This document shows, piece by piece, positions 21,579 through 33,635 of a stretch of 64,000 bases of DNA (positions are counted from its first letter, which is position 1; every line of letters begins with the position of its first letter). Both the position numbers and the translations under genes were made by a program. Location of the stretch: assembly GCA_032716605.1 (NCBI GenBank), contig CM064517.1, positions 23,262,015 through 23,326,014 on the forward strand, given 5' to 3'. The notes under the pieces were generated by a model. It saw only the letters and a list, made by a program, of their open reading frames with translations, did not search any database and was not told where the DNA came from. The DNA is from Paralithodes platypus (Eukaryota; Arthropoda; Malacostraca; Decapoda; Lithodidae).

Positions 21579-24415
21579 ATTTTTTGACGTGGAGGGTCCC
21601 CCGGTACGGTCCCTGCGGTCATAAGAGCCACGTTGACCACCCCTACCCCCCCCCCACCTCGCCGAAAAGGGCGGGTCACCCCATCCCCTGTCCGTCGTGC
21701 GTCTGACCCCGTCGAAGTGCGGCCGGAAGTGGAAGGCTGGCCAGCCCCTTCTCGGCGGGGATGAAAGGGAGCAGGAGCAGAAGTGCGAGGCGGAACCGAC
21801 GCTCTGGCCGGCAACTTCCCTTTCCTGCGCCTTTTCTTGGCGGCAGCAGTGGCGGCAGCACCCCGAAGGGGACCGGCAGAAGGACGGGACTGCGAAGACC
21901 CTGGTCGCGACACAGCGCGTCTTTGCGTGTCGTAAGCAGGGTCCGCTGACAGAGAAGCGTAGCGTTCCCAAGCATCCTGCGCAAAAAGCCCCGATGTATA
22001 TAGCTCAGAGTATAACAGACCCTGACGAATATCCAAAGGGGCCTTCCGGCAGAACGAGGACCTTACCGTCTGGCGTTGTCGAGTTGCCTCGCACAAAACC
22101 GCCTTCAGCTCGGGAACCAAAGACACCGCGAGCTGAAGGTGGATCCGCCGAACGTGGTCCAAGCCCTCGCGAAGATCGCCAGGTGCAGTCGCCTCGATAA
22201 GTCGCAGGTGGTGAACAGACGTCTGGAGGGAACCTAGAAGACAAGACAATAAGTTCGCCACCCTCTGCCGCAAGGTAAAATCCCTGTCGACAGAGGACTT
22301 ATCTGGGTGGGAGAAGAACGGGTTAGCAATAGCACAAATTTCAAGTTTGGGAGCGCTAATCCAGAACCAGAACTTGCCATCCAATCCGCCGACAGATACC
22401 AGAGGAGGCAAAAGCAGTGACGACTCTGGGGGAGGGACTGAAATAGATCTGTCGACGGAACGGTTGGCAAAGTCTAAGGCCTCAGCAAACCAGGCCTCCA
22501 ATGGGAGAGGATTATCGAGCACGACGGCTAAGCCAGGCTTACCGTCGTCGCACAAACCCGTCCCATAGGAGGACAGTCCCGTTAACACAGCCAGGGACTG
22601 AACATCCTGAAGGATGTCCTGGCGGCTGAAGTCTGACCAGAGCTTAGTTCGAGGAGCAGACGGGGGCTTGGGCTTCACCGAAAAGTACTGAAGGTCAGTC
22701 CTTGTCGGGTACGCCCGCACCTCCACGTCGGCCACCTGACCATCCACCCTGATCGCCCTGAACTGCATTTTATCATTAATTTGGACCGACCAGTCCGAAG
22801 GTAGGGCCCTCTCACCTGACGGGAAGTCGGTAGCACGCTCCGGGTGGGAGGCCTGCACCCCCTTCCAAACAGCCAAGGAGCCATAGAGGAGCGGCATAGT
22901 CCGCGACGGGACCTTGGCCTTCTGGATGGGGGGCAAGCGCGGACCCTGCCCTAGCAGACGGAGGACCCCCGCATGTGAGACAGCAGGGGCAACCACCTGA
23001 GCCAGGGCAGGAGCAGTACTAGCCGACGACCGGGCAGGCGGAGAAGCAGGGCGAGAAGGAATGTGGTCCACCGCAGAGGGGAGGGGGACCAAAGCAGGGG
23101 TAGGTTGGGTGAGGCGCTGAGGTTGTGTCACCGCCAAGAAGCGCGATAAGAGGGATTCTTGCATCGCCTCCAAGCGCGCGTCGAAGTGTGACACAACCCA
23201 CCCCTGCATAGCTGAAAATCGATCCGAGAGAGGCGACCCCCCCGAAGATAATTCGGCCCGCAGGGGCGAGCGTGAGCGAGAGCGAGACCCACGACACGAA
23301 ACAGCAGCGTCACGGCCCAAAGAAGGCGAGCGACGACGGCCGTGGCGGTCCTGAGGGTCTCGTTCCCGATCACTAACGCCCGAGGGGGAAACATCACCAT
23401 CCCCCTCTTCCAGCGACACGTCAGCCCCCGAGAAAGGGGACCCCGAAACCTCGCTATACTCTACCGAGTCAAGCGGCGGGGTACCCTCACGGGGAGCCGG
23501 CAAGCGAAGATCAGGAATAGAAGAAGGAAGAGGAGCAGGATGACGGGAGTGGGAAGGCTGGCCGGGTGAAAGGAGGTCAGAAGGAGCCGCGGGGGGAAAC
23601 AGAGCAAGGATCCCCGGGGCTGAGAGAACAGGGCGGCCCGACACCGAGGCGGAGGAGGGAGGAACCTCCACCTTGGGACGAGACCGAGAAGGAAGAAGAG
23701 GCACCGAAGCAGGAGAAGTAGGAGGAGAAGCAACTACATCCTGGCGGACCCTCCTGGACAGAGTAGAAGGAGGGAGCAGAGGGCCAGCTACAGCATGAAC
23801 ATCCGCGCGCGTAGAGGACAAATGAAGAGGACGTCTTTTGTGCAGGGGAAGCGGGCGGAAGGTAGTAGAGCCCCTATCCGGAGAGGCCAGGGGAGGGCGT
23901 ACAGGGGCAGAGACGCTAACCCCGGCCTCAGGGCGAGAACCATGACGAGGGTGAACGGCGGAGTCAAGGGGAGCAGGAGGACGAGGAGGGGCAGTAGAGG
24001 ATGAGCGACGAGGAGAGCGAGAGCGTGGACGGAGCTGGGGATCCACCCGACGATGTGACGACCGACCACGGGACTCAGGGAGGAGGGCCCGAGCAGGGAG
24101 AGGGCCAGGTAAACGGCCACCAGACGGGTCAGGGATGCCCAGGGCGACGCGGATCCGGTCGTCAACAAAGGCCGGGGAACGGTGGCCCACAGTCCTAATG
24201 TGGTGGGAGACCACCGCCCACACAGACTGAAGGGATGCAGAGGCCACTGCCGCGTCAGAGGAACCAGGGTGATGGTCCACCACATCCACCAGGTCCATAC
24301 ACGGGCCACACAAAGCAGGGAGGTAGGCCGTAGAGGACACACATTGAGAGTGGCGTAAGCAGGACCTGTGGCATTCCAAGCACGGGGAGCCACAGCCCTG
24401 GCGAAAGCAAGGCAT
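21573..24415 (-). pseudogene. DIRS-B1 gag-like protein, frameshifted
   Basis: The likely start is ATG 24415 (MPCFRQGCGSPC), directly after a splice-acceptor-like CAG. The N-terminus is Cys-rich. A long Pro/Ser/Arg-rich region contains RSRSRSPLR, and a conserved middle has TMPLLYG and KLWSDFSRQDI. The Arg/Gly tail ends STSKNV-stop at 21573. Ten C instead of eight near 21646-21655 shift the frame near the end and fuse gag with the open -1 frame over RT, giving a misleading 1368-codon reading. Otherwise it is very similar to B2. Confidence 0.85.
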
Positions 24416-24747
24416 CCCACCTGCAACGGAAGAACACACACCATAAGCAGCACGTTGACGGAGTAAGTGAAGATAATGTCCAATAAAAACCAGGGAATGA
24501 GCATGGGTAAACAGGAACACACATGCAAACTGGAAGTCGTACTCACTCTAAACCGGGAGCACCGATGGAGGTGAGGAGGGCGGGTGAGGCGGAAGAGCAC
24601 AAGCAGAACCTGCAAAGATGGAGAAAGTGTTAACCACCACTCAACACCTCACATGCAGGGTCCATAACACCAGGAAAGTGCATACACCAATATAGTACCA
24701 GGCAACAAGATGACACAAAAAAGGGTCACCGTGAAAGCCAACTATAA

Positions 24748-24888
24748 CCGCAAATTTGCGGGCCAAAGGAGGCATAACCGTACCGACACAACCCTCCCGC
24801 CTCACCGCGAGACCCCCCAGCGATCTCCGCAAATTTGCGGGGAGCCGAAACGTCCGTGGACCGAATCGAGCACTCCGCAAATTTGCGG
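24748..24888. promoter_or_regulatory. Three CCGCAAATTTGCGG palindromes (DIRS-B1)
   Basis: The perfect 14-bp palindrome occurs at 24748-24761, 24827-24840 and 24875-24888. Spacing (79 and 48 bp) is the same as in B2. Repeated perfect palindromes suggest sites for a dimeric DNA-binding protein, or an RNA element; neither is proven. Confidence 0.55.
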
Positions 24889-25702
24889 GACCGTCCGAGA
24901 CGGTCCGGCGCCGAAAAAGCGAGAGGAGCGTCTAGGGAATACCAACAAAGGCCCAGAAAAAAGCGTCAACTCCTTATGACTCCAAGCGACGATGGCCATC
25001 AAGCTGAGCAGTGTCTTCCTTGATAATATCCTGACTCAACCGGTCAAGGGAGAGGAAAGGAAGACACACCAGGGGAGAGGAGGCACATCCCCCAGGAACC
25101 ACCCCACCCACAGAGATAGAGCAAAGCCCATGAGGAGAAGTGGCAGGAAGGGTGGTTTGGCACAAACAGGGGCCCCCGTAGGGTACCCCAGGATTGGGCA
25201 AAAGGAAATGAAAGGATGGAGGTGAAAACAGTAAGGGAACACAAAAACCAGTAAATGAAACTGGCGAGAAAAAGGGTGGCCTAGCCGTGAGGAGAGAATG
25301 TGTCAGGGGCGAAAAACCCTGTGGTGTGAGGGAGAGGCCCCCGTGGGGTACCCCTGGATATCACGAACCACCAAGCGCCCAGGCCCTTGAGACACAGTGA
25401 AGGCTCGAAAGGGGGGACTCGGGAATAACGCTAATAATGCGGCCGACACAAACCCTACAAACAGCACCGCCACCACGAAATCTCAGATTGTGAACCAACT
25501 GTACACCTAGGCTATGAAAATATGAAAACTCATAGGGCATAGCAATTCCTGAATGAGAAACAAGCTAGGCTAAAATAAGCTAAACTATGCCCAGACTAAC
25601 AGGAAAAAAGAATATGAAAAGAGAAAGGAATGAAAAACACATACGAGGAACGCGAGGCGCCCCCGTACCTTCGGTAGCTATTTCCACACGCGTCTCCATT
25701 AA

Positions 25703-26182
25703 CCCTCTCACCACGGAAGGGCTCTTGAACGCCCATAAAAAAGCATATAACAGGTACCCGGATGGTCTCTTGAACGCCCAGTGGTTGAAAGCCTGTGAGC
25801 TTCGTGTGCGAGGCGTCGGTCCGACGCATGTAAACAACAGCCGGCTGGACCGTCGCCCCGCATCTCCGGCCACAAGAAGGAGAGCGTCGCTTGTTCGTGT
25901 GTGCCTGTATGTTGTTGTTAAATATCGAAAAGTGGTGTAAAGTGGCTGTTTTGGCCATAAAGTTATCTCCAATGAAATCATCATCACAGCTCAACCAGTT
26001 GACTTAGAGAGCTCTACTTAATGCCATTCTACAGGTAAATAACACAGCTACACTTGGGGATGCGCGGGAATGCGGGAAGCAGTCTGATTAACGAATATAC
26101 GGTAGCCTAGCCTAGACGTTTTTCGGCCAAAACACCCGGGTTTCGAGGAATATATATATAATACATAGCCGGGGCTGGAGGG
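25703..26182. mobile_element. piggyBac-like MITE (TTAA duplication), copy 2
   Basis: This 480-bp element with TTAA at 25699-25702 and 26183-26186 is the same family as 2922-3400 (same CCCTCTCACCACGG start). B2 has an empty site at about 56565-56568 (CTCCATTAAACACAC), which proves insertion after B1 and B2 separated. Confidence 0.88.
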
Positions 26183-26337
26183 TTAAACACACTGAGGAGC
26201 CCATTTACGTGTGCCCTAGATCACGTAACATCTGTCTAACAAAAAGAAGGCCAGAAAAGCCGAAACGAACCTAAAACAGGGTGAATTGAAGGAGCACAAC
26301 AAAAGCGGACTCAACAATGGCGACGCGTGAAAAAATT

Positions 26338-26637
26338 ATAACAAGAGAGGGTCGCTCATGCGCACGTTCGACAGGGATCGGCGCATGACGGAACACGGGA
26401 TGGGCCTTGAGCGGTAACTAAGGTAAACCCCTTTTTCTTCTCTTCTATACTTTTTTCACCTTCGGTGGTAGTTTTGGTTAATGTACAACGTCTCCTAGAG
26501 CAAGATAAGGAGTAGACTCTAGACGTTTTCTTTTTAACCGCGGTTGGAATGACGACATAGCAGTCAAAATAGACAAGTCGTCATTGCAATTAGGTTAATA
26601 GCCTTGACGTTGGATTTGCCAAGACTACTAACAAATT
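26338..26637 (-). repeat. DIRS-B1 5' inverted terminal repeat
   Basis: The reverse complement of 17781-18075, followed by the terminal CTAACAAATT. It is joined directly to the gag stop region of A3. Confidence 0.92.
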
Positions 26638-29255
26638 TTAGTTTTTTGATGGTGGGGTTGGTGCTGGACGCTTCGCCGGCTGGCTGGTGTTGGCCGAAGA
26701 CTGGCCCTGACCTGGTTTATTTTGGCCGCGTCCTCTCTGACCTGAAAACCTACTCTGTCTATGCCTGTACTGACCCTGGGGGGAGTAGGAGGACTTAGGC
26801 GGAAGAAAAGGTTTAGATCCCCCTGGCTGAGATTTAGTAGTAGGCCTGGGTTTGGGGAAGGTAAATGCAGGTTTCTTAGAAGGGGTGGGACTGTGCTTAA
26901 CGGCCTGTGCCATATTGAACACTGTTCGCCACACTTCAGGGGTCATTAAAGAGGGAGTAAGCACTGGTGACATAACCACCTGATTAGCAATGCGATCAGG
27001 TAGCTTGCGAACTAACGACATCCTAAGATCTTGTCGTGCTCGTACCACCTCAAGCAAGGCGGTACGTATGTCACCCAAGGATTGGATTGACGACTGAAGA
27101 ATCAGTCGCCGGGATAACTCAACCGATCTTCGAGCATCCGCATCTGCGATTGCCTGAGTGGACCGTAGTAAAGACTTAGCCACCTGCTGAGATACTATGT
27201 ACTGCGAGAACAGGCGAAAAGCTTTTCCCCGTAGCCTAAATTCTCTGTCTAGGTGAGTAGGGGTAGGGGTAGTGAACGGGTCCTTCAGCTCACAAAGATT
27301 AATCTTAGGGGCAGCTAGAAATGAAAACAAAGCTGACGGGACTCCGCCGGCAGAACCCACCGGCATGGAGAACCATGAATGAGTATCCTGAGGTATCTGG
27401 TGGGAAGATTTAGAAGTGAAAGTGGTTGCAAAGTTTTGAGCCTCTACCTCCCAATCTACCCAAGGTCCTGGTCCCAACTGTCCCACCTTCAAAACTGGAT
27501 TAGCTGCGTCGTCTGTGACGGTCTGTAAATCTAGTTCAGGAGTGAGAGCTGACAGAGTCTTAATATCATTAAACCCATCCAGCTTAGACCAGTCTGAAAA
27601 TAGTTTTGAAGCTGAGGCAGGGGGTAAAGCAGGCTTAGAAGCATACACAAAATAATCTTGGTGATAATAACTAGGTATAGCCTTGATGTTTACGTCCAGA
27701 ACATTACCCAAAGCATCCACGGCCCTTAATTTCTTTGACTTATTGCCCTGGATGACCCACTCACGCGGTACCGGGAGTTCCCCTGACAAAGTAGGTTGGG
27801 CAAGCTCTGGTTTAGAGGAGTTCAAAAGAACCCATGACTCGTCTGGCCCATAAAGTAAGGGCATAGCTACCTTTCTAAGAGGCGCTTTGTCTAGACCGGG
27901 TGGATTGACATCCGTTATGACCCTGACATTTGAAGTTGTCAATGCCGCCGTAGCAGGCCTAGTGATCCCTGAGGTTAACAGAGTGGGAGGGTTAGGGATC
28001 TTAGATAAATCAATCGAAGTCATCAGAGGCCGTACCGTAGAACTTGTCTTGGGAGCCCCCAAGTCCATTGTGGGGTTTTCCTGTTGTTGACCAAAAAATT
28101 TAGATAAAGCATGAGTAAGCAGCCCATTAATTTCTTGTGCCGTAACAAACTGGTTTGATGAAGAACTTACAGGTGAATCATTAGTATCCTGTGCGGCGTC
28201 CAAGCCTGAGCCTGACCCTTGTCCTTCCATCTCCGAAATTATAGAAACTTCGTCTTTCTCCTCCTGATCCTCCTGAGAAGACCCCGCCGAGGCAGGGATA
28301 CCTTGTTGCCAAGATAAGTCTGGGATAGAGGATGGGATCGCCGCGTCCCTGTGGACATCGGCTACTGTGTGACTCGTTTGAGTCGGACGTGGGTGATCAG
28401 ACCCTGGTTGAGCAAACCGCCAAACACCGAGGTCCTGGCCTACGCTCTCTTGAGAGTCTGAAACATTCTCAATTACTGAACCCCCTGAACTTTCCAATTC
28501 CAGGGTTAAAATATTAAGTGGCAAATCCTCTTTTGGGACAGGCGCTGCACTGGACTCTTGGGCCTTAACACAAACTCTGTCTGGGGTAGAGGTACGATGA
28601 GATGCACTAGAAGTTGGTGAATGTCGAGAGGACTTCCGTTTATGTGAATCCTTTTTAGAGGATTTATGGCTACGGTGTGACCGCGAACTATTCTTAGATC
28701 TAGAGGAATCCTCGCCGTGACCACTGGTGGAACCTTCCGTCCTACTCTTCTTACTCGCCGGTGAAGAGGCACGACTAGATGACTGGTGTCTAAGAGGAGA
28801 CCTAGACCGGGATCTCGCCCGAGACGAGGAGGCGGATACCGGGGGTGTAGGCTCTCTTGGGCGTTTAGGTGTAGCAGCAGAGGATACAGAACCCTGACAG
28901 TCTCCGCCGGCTTAATACTCGTGACTCTAGAGGAACGTTTAGGGGGAGGGTGTTCGGAGAGCAATCTATCCCAAAGTGGGACGTTGTCACATTGAAGTGA
29001 TTTATGCGCAACAATGGTAGTGTAGGCTGACATCTGTTGCCTAACCTCTCTCAACGCTACCGCCGCGGTCTTATCATTATCACAAAGGACCTTTAAAGCT
29101 AATTGGGAGCAAAAAGAACAATTACGCATAACCCAGAGACCCCTTGAACGGTCTAGACATTTAACACACCTTATGCAACGGGTATGCGCAAAAATAGGGG
29201 TACCAGCACAAGCAGGGGTAGTGCACAAAGCAAAAACTGGGGCCACGGTAGCCAT
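26638..29255 (-). pseudogene. DIRS-A3 gag-like protein, one frameshift
   Basis: It begins MATVAPVFALC with the Cys-rich N-terminus. A C is missing near 28898 (CCCTGACAG against CCCTGACCAG in A2), which breaks the frame inside the Ser-rich region. From 28524 to 26638 the rest (628 codons) is uninterrupted, including KVAMPLLYGPDESW, the alpha-helical region around DREFRLRGKAFRLFSQY and the Arg/Gly tail ending SKN-stop. The slippery heptamer lies at 26641-26647. DIRS-B1 then separates it from its RT. Confidence 0.88.
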
Positions 29256-30684
29256 GACAGAGACTGGTGGGAGGAAACTACCGCCGGGTCTGTATTGGTC
29301 CGCCGGAGCTCAGCTCTGGAAAAAAAGAAAATTTCCAGGAATTAATGCTCATAAGGTTAACCCAACATGTTCGCACACAAGTGTTAATAACCCGCCGGGT
29401 AACGAGATGTAATGACACACACAAACACAGCTCGCTACGCGGCGGGGTTCAGAAAATCTAAACAAATCTTTTGTTAAAGAAAGTGAAGAATACCCTCTGA
29501 TATAATATAACGGTCCAGCATGGCGCTTATAGTCTCTTGGTGGTGGTGACTGTCTCAAGATTCAATTTTGTAACAAAGCAACCCCCCATAAAGACGCCGG
29601 CCCTTGAAATATTTTAGTAGAATATCACAGGGCAGGATGATACGAGATCTGATGTCTAACGAATTGTCACAAAAGATCGCCGTAAGTTTGAAGGCGGCGA
29701 TACCTACTTGTATCACTAAATTAAGTGGTTAAATCGAAATCGAATTTTGTAAATTCCTTAGTTCCTCCACCTAGGAGCACCCGCCGGGTGAGAAGAATCG
29801 ATATATTAACCTAATTTGAACCTTCAATCGCCGTAAGAGTAAAGGCGGCGATACACATAGTATCACTAAAATGGATTGGTTAACTAACTGAAAGACATAA
29901 GTCGTTCATCCCACCCTACCCAGGTGCACCCGCCGGGTGAGATGTCCAAACGTTAACCCCATAAGTTTCTGTCCCCACTTCTTTGTAAAAGATCGCCGGG
30001 GAGGAAAGCCTAAAACAACAGCTAGGTTTTTCAAGTGGTTTTTGTAAAAAACGGGTAGAAAAACTACATAACGTATGTCCGCATGAACAACGTTTTATAG
30101 ATGGGAACAGCCATCCCGCCGGGAATCAAAGGAGGCCTGAAACCAGGCACCCACAGAGACGCAGTCCTGGAGAGCCACAGACACCCCAACGCCGGGGAAA
30201 CAAGCCAGTGTTAACAACCACGTGTGGCCCAACACGGCTCGCGGCCGGGATTTTCATGGTGAAACCGAGAAAACCCCGCCGGAAGGCAACCCACCCTGAA
30301 CAGACACCATCTGAACAACAAGAGACACGAGGAGAGCCACGCACGACAACCCCAAGGTCACTCAATAATCCGTGGAATTAGCCAATACACAACTAAACCA
30401 GGAAACAATTATAGTCCGAGGAATTAGCCAATACACACTAAAACCCGGATACACATGACACAGTAGGGCATATTTATAAATAATAAACAATAACACTAGT
30501 ACATGTGGCAAAGCTACGAGCGGCTGGCTAGGCCTAGGTAGACGGCATAATAAAAGTTGAAATATACACAAACACTGGAAATATCACAACAGGAACCACC
30601 GCCAACACACCACCGTAGCACATACTTCCGACCAAGGGAAGACTGACTCGGGACCCAGAAAAAACTTCACTAAGTGAAGAAAAG

Positions 30685-32974
30685 GGGGTCTGTCTGATCA
30701 TTATGTAGTGGTAGCTAAGGTTAGGATACAAAAGAAGTGGGTGAGGAGAGCGGGAGGGAGGCGAGAGGAGGGTGGAATGGTGAGGAGGGTGGAGAGGTTG
30801 CAGGAGGAGGAAGTCAGGGAGGAGTACAGGAGAGCAGTGGAAAGACGACTAGGTGGGTTCGACCTGGAAGTTATGGAGGAAGTGGAGGAGATGAGCAAGG
30901 TGTTTAAGGATGAGATCTGTGCAGCATGTGAGGAGGTGTGTGGAGTGAGGAGAAGAGGGAGGGGAGTGAAAGGTACAGCATGGTGGACAGAAGAGGTAAG
31001 AATAGCTGTGGAAGAAAAGAAGAAAGCATATAGAGTGTGGTTGGGTAGTAGAGGGAATGAAGATTCCGAGAGACAGAAACGAGCGAGGTACGTGGAGAGT
31101 AAGAGGGTGGTGAAGAGAGTAGTGAAGGAAAGTAAGAGAAGAGTAGATGAGGAATTTGGAAGGAATCTGAGTGTAAAATGGAGGGAGAGTAAGAAACTGT
31201 TCTGGAAAGAAGTCAAGAAAGTTAGGGAAGGTAGCAAGGGAAACAGTAAGGGTGTGAAAGATAAGAATGGGAGAATGCTAGCCGAGAAGCAAGAGAGAGT
31301 CGAAAGATGGAGGGAGTACTTCAGTGAGTTGCTAAATGAAAGGAATGAAGAGCCAGCAAACATAGCTGGATATGGTATGGGAGGGAGAAGAAGAGAAGTA
31401 GTGGAGGAGGAGGTGGGGATCAGGAGGTCAGAAGTGTGGGAAGCCATGAAAAGAGTGAAGTTGGGGAAAGCACCAGGAACAGATGGAGTGTGTGGGGAAA
31501 TGTTGAGGTATGGTGGTGAGATAGTGATAGAATGGGTATGGAAAATGTGCAAACTAGCATGGGAGAAGGGGAGTGCACCCGATGACTGGAAGACTGGCAT
31601 AATAGTCCCCCTATATAAGGGCAAAGGGGAAAGAGGAGTGTGTGGTAACCACCGAGGAATATGTCTTCTAAGCGTAGTAGGGAAGGTATACAGTAGGGTA
31701 GTGATTGAGAGAGTGAGAGTGAGAACGGAGAAATGGATAGGCGACGAGCAGGGAGGTTTTAGGAAGGGAAGAGGATGTGTAGATCAGATTTTTACCCTGA
31801 ATTGTGTTGTGGAGAAGTATCTGGAGAAGAAACAAAAGGTGTATGTTGCCTTTATGGACTTGGAGAAGGCCTATGACAGAGTGGATAGAGAAGGTTTGTG
31901 GAAAGTACTTAGAATATACGGAGTAGAGGGCAAGTTGCTGAAAGCAGTGAAGAGCATGTATGAGGGTGCAAAGGCGGCAGTACGTGTGGAGAGTGAGCAG
32001 AGCGAGTTCTTTGACCTGAATGTTGGTTTGAAACAGGGGTGTGTGATGTCCCCGTGGTTGTTTACTGTATATATGGATGGAGTCATGAAAGAAATACTAT
32101 CAAGAGCAGTGAATGTTGGTGTATCGCTGAAAAGGGAGGGAATTGAGTGGAAGCTACCTATACTGCTGTTTGCGGATGATACAGTTCTGATGAGTGATAA
32201 TGAATGGGAGTTGCAGGGTCTGGTAAATGAGTTTGGAACAGTGTGCGAAAAACGGAATTTGAAGGTAAATACGGGGAAGAGCAAGGTTATGGTCTTCGAA
32301 AGGGGTGAAGTCACAGAGTGTGAGGTGAAGCTGAACGGTCAGGCTATGGAGATCGTCAACTCTTTTAAGTATCTGGGCAGTGTGTTGAGTAAAGATGGGA
32401 CTATGGATGAAGAGGTGCGGGAGAGGGTACAACAGGGGAAGAGGGTTGTAGGAACGCTAAAAGCAGTAACAAGAAATAGGGTGGTCAGTATGGAAGTGAA
32501 GAAGTCCTTGCATGACAGTGTGGTAATCCCGACACTGACTTACGGAAGCGAAGCATGGACGTTGGTTGAGAGACTCAGACCAAGAGTGAGAGCAGTGGAA
32601 ATGAATTACTTAAGGAGTGCGTGCGGAGTTACATGGAGGGATAGACAGACTAATGAGGAAGTAAGAAGGAGGTGTGGTGTGGAGGTAGATGTGCTGGAAA
32701 GTGTGAAAAGGAACAACTTGAGATGGTTCGGCCATATGGAACGTATGGAAAGCGAGAGAATGACTAAGAGGGTGTACGAGAGCGAGGTGGAGGGACAGAG
32801 GGGGAGAGGTAGACCGAATATGAGGTGGAAGGATGGAGTGAGGAACTACATGAACGAAGGCGGTGCTGGTTGGGGGGAGGGGCGTCGACTGACTGGGGAC
32901 AGAGGTGCATGGGGGCGGTTCGTTCGTGGCCACCCCTTCGGGGATCACGGCGTCAGGCAATAGATAGATAGATA
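30685..32974 (+). mobile_element. RTE-type LINE, 5' truncated, with target duplication
   Basis: The insertion is flanked by GAAGAAAA at 30677-30684 and 32975-32982, a clean target site duplication (single copy at the empty site in A4 near 63001). It begins inside the endonuclease domain (LSDHYVVVAK, the conserved Ser-Asp-His end of APE endonucleases), so it lost its 5' part during insertion. It ends in a GATA-type microsatellite, as RTE elements often do. Confidence 0.9.
30709..32963 (+). CDS. RTE-type LINE reverse transcriptase (endonuclease lost)
   Basis: An open frame of about 750 codons encodes the linker, RT and C-terminal domain of an RTE-like LINE. Motifs in order: GKAPGTDGVCGEM, the RGICLLSVVGKVYSRV block, EQGGFRKGRGCVDQIF, VAFMDLEKAYDRV, GLKQGCVMSPWLF, catalytic LFADDTVLM and KYLGSVLSKDGT. 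The tail has YGSEAWTL, then RWFGHMERM and RGRGRPNMRWKDGV. No stop or frameshift is visible, so the insertion is young, but without the endonuclease it cannot be autonomous. There is no natural start; the frame opens at the truncation point. Clade RTE is judged from motifs. Confidence 0.9.
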
Positions 32975-33331
32975 GAAGAAAAATACGCTGGGAACGTCAG
33001 AAACAAAGCTTACCTCATCAGAAAGATAAAAGGCAGCACTAACTAACGCGTAGTGAAAGCCGCCTGCATCACAAACTAACTCAGCTGTGAAAAAGTTCAC
33101 ATGTCCACAACGGGACCACGAGGGTACATCCGAAATAGATGCCCCATACACACGACCCAAAATACACTGCACTGCGGGCAACCAGCCCAGGACACTCCTG
33201 CTACGCCTATCCTAACCTTACTCGATACATCCTGGAGTAAACAAATGAGAAAAAACTCACTAGGGACGCCACGAATGCGGAACTAGCGGAGCGTGGGGAG
33301 GCACGTCCGGGCAGGCTGAACGCAGAGCAGA

Positions 33332-33635
33332 GAAGGAAGAATGACGCCTGAATCAGCGTCTGGTCAGAGATCCACACAAGTACATCCACGATATGATGGA
33401 AAGCTTATTGGATAGTTATTCTTATTTTCTTTTTATTTTTTACGAAGTTTTTTCGTAGTGAGAACCCAATTCATAATGACTGAAGCCATGAGTGAGGTCG
33501 CGTGCGCTCATGATGAAGGCTCCTCAGTTTTTAAATGCTCTGCGCGGTAGATTCAAAACTACGGCGGATTAGTGTTTGAAGAGGATGCCTTATGTAATAG
33601 GCATGTTCGTCAATGATGGAGGGGCCACTAATAAA
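33332..33635 (-). repeat. DIRS-A3 5' inverted terminal repeat
   Basis: Matches 14850-15160 and 63356-63664 closely and ends GGCCACTAATAAA. The next bases (TTACACCCC) belong to the inverted part of LINE-Y2. Confidence 0.9.

Larger units (their letters stand above)
24416..26337 (-). other. DIRS-B1 5' leader
   Basis: The leader is non-coding. It has splice-acceptor-like CAG sites in front of gag, three copies of a 14-bp palindrome (24748-24888) and a TTAA MITE (25703-26182). Counterpart in B2: 55285-56720. Confidence 0.7.
17729..26637 (-). mobile_element. DIRS-B copy 1, full length, degraded frames
   Basis: This second DIRS1-like family is more GC-rich than A. Ends are GGGAGGTTTGACG (17729) and CTAACAAATT (26637). 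It sits two bases past the gag stop of A3: flanks GAGAGACT and TTAGTTTT rejoin to the sequence seen in A4 at 58958-58977, with no target duplication. It is 8,909 bp, of which 484 are a TTAA MITE with its duplication. Order on the minus strand is 5' ITR, leader, gag, RT-RNase H, recombinase, internal complementary region, 3' ITR. Three homopolymer length changes relative to B2 break gag, RNase H and recombinase. Confidence 0.93.
29256..33331 (-). other. DIRS-A3 5' leader with probable intron
   Basis: The same leader as A2 and A4: donor GAG-GTAAGC at 33013-33008, acceptor TTCCAG at 29319-29316. The predicted intron holds the RTE LINE at 30685-32974. Apart from that LINE there is no coding content. 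Hairpin motifs ATCGCC/GGCGAT recur near 29676-29702 and 29828-29852. Confidence 0.6.
16535..33635 (-). mobile_element. DIRS-A copy 3, interrupted by DIRS-B1 and an RTE LINE
   Basis: The 5' end is at 33635 (CACTAATAAA). From there run the 5' ITR (33332-33635), leader with RTE insertion (30685-32974), gag (29255-26638), DIRS-B1 (17729-26637), and RT up to RNase H (17728-16535). The rest (RNase H end, recombinase, 3' end) is not in the window; by the nesting order it should lie to the left. Without the RTE the gag-leader-ITR part is about 4.7 kb, as in A4. The right flank is LINE-Y2. Confidence 0.9.

Noticed and set aside
20414..24520. A single 1368-codon protein
   Set aside because: It joins gag to the -1 frame over RT through a two-base change in a C run; B2 shows the separate frames.
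23788..24615. Alternative protein frames in the DIRS-B gag region
   Set aside because: GC-rich DNA gives several open frames; only the frame shared with conserved blocks MPLLYG and KLWSDFS is supported.
30701..31624. Long reverse-strand frame opposite the RTE RT
   Set aside because: It is a shadow of the purine-rich LINE coding strand, Ser/Leu/Pro-rich with no recognisable motif.
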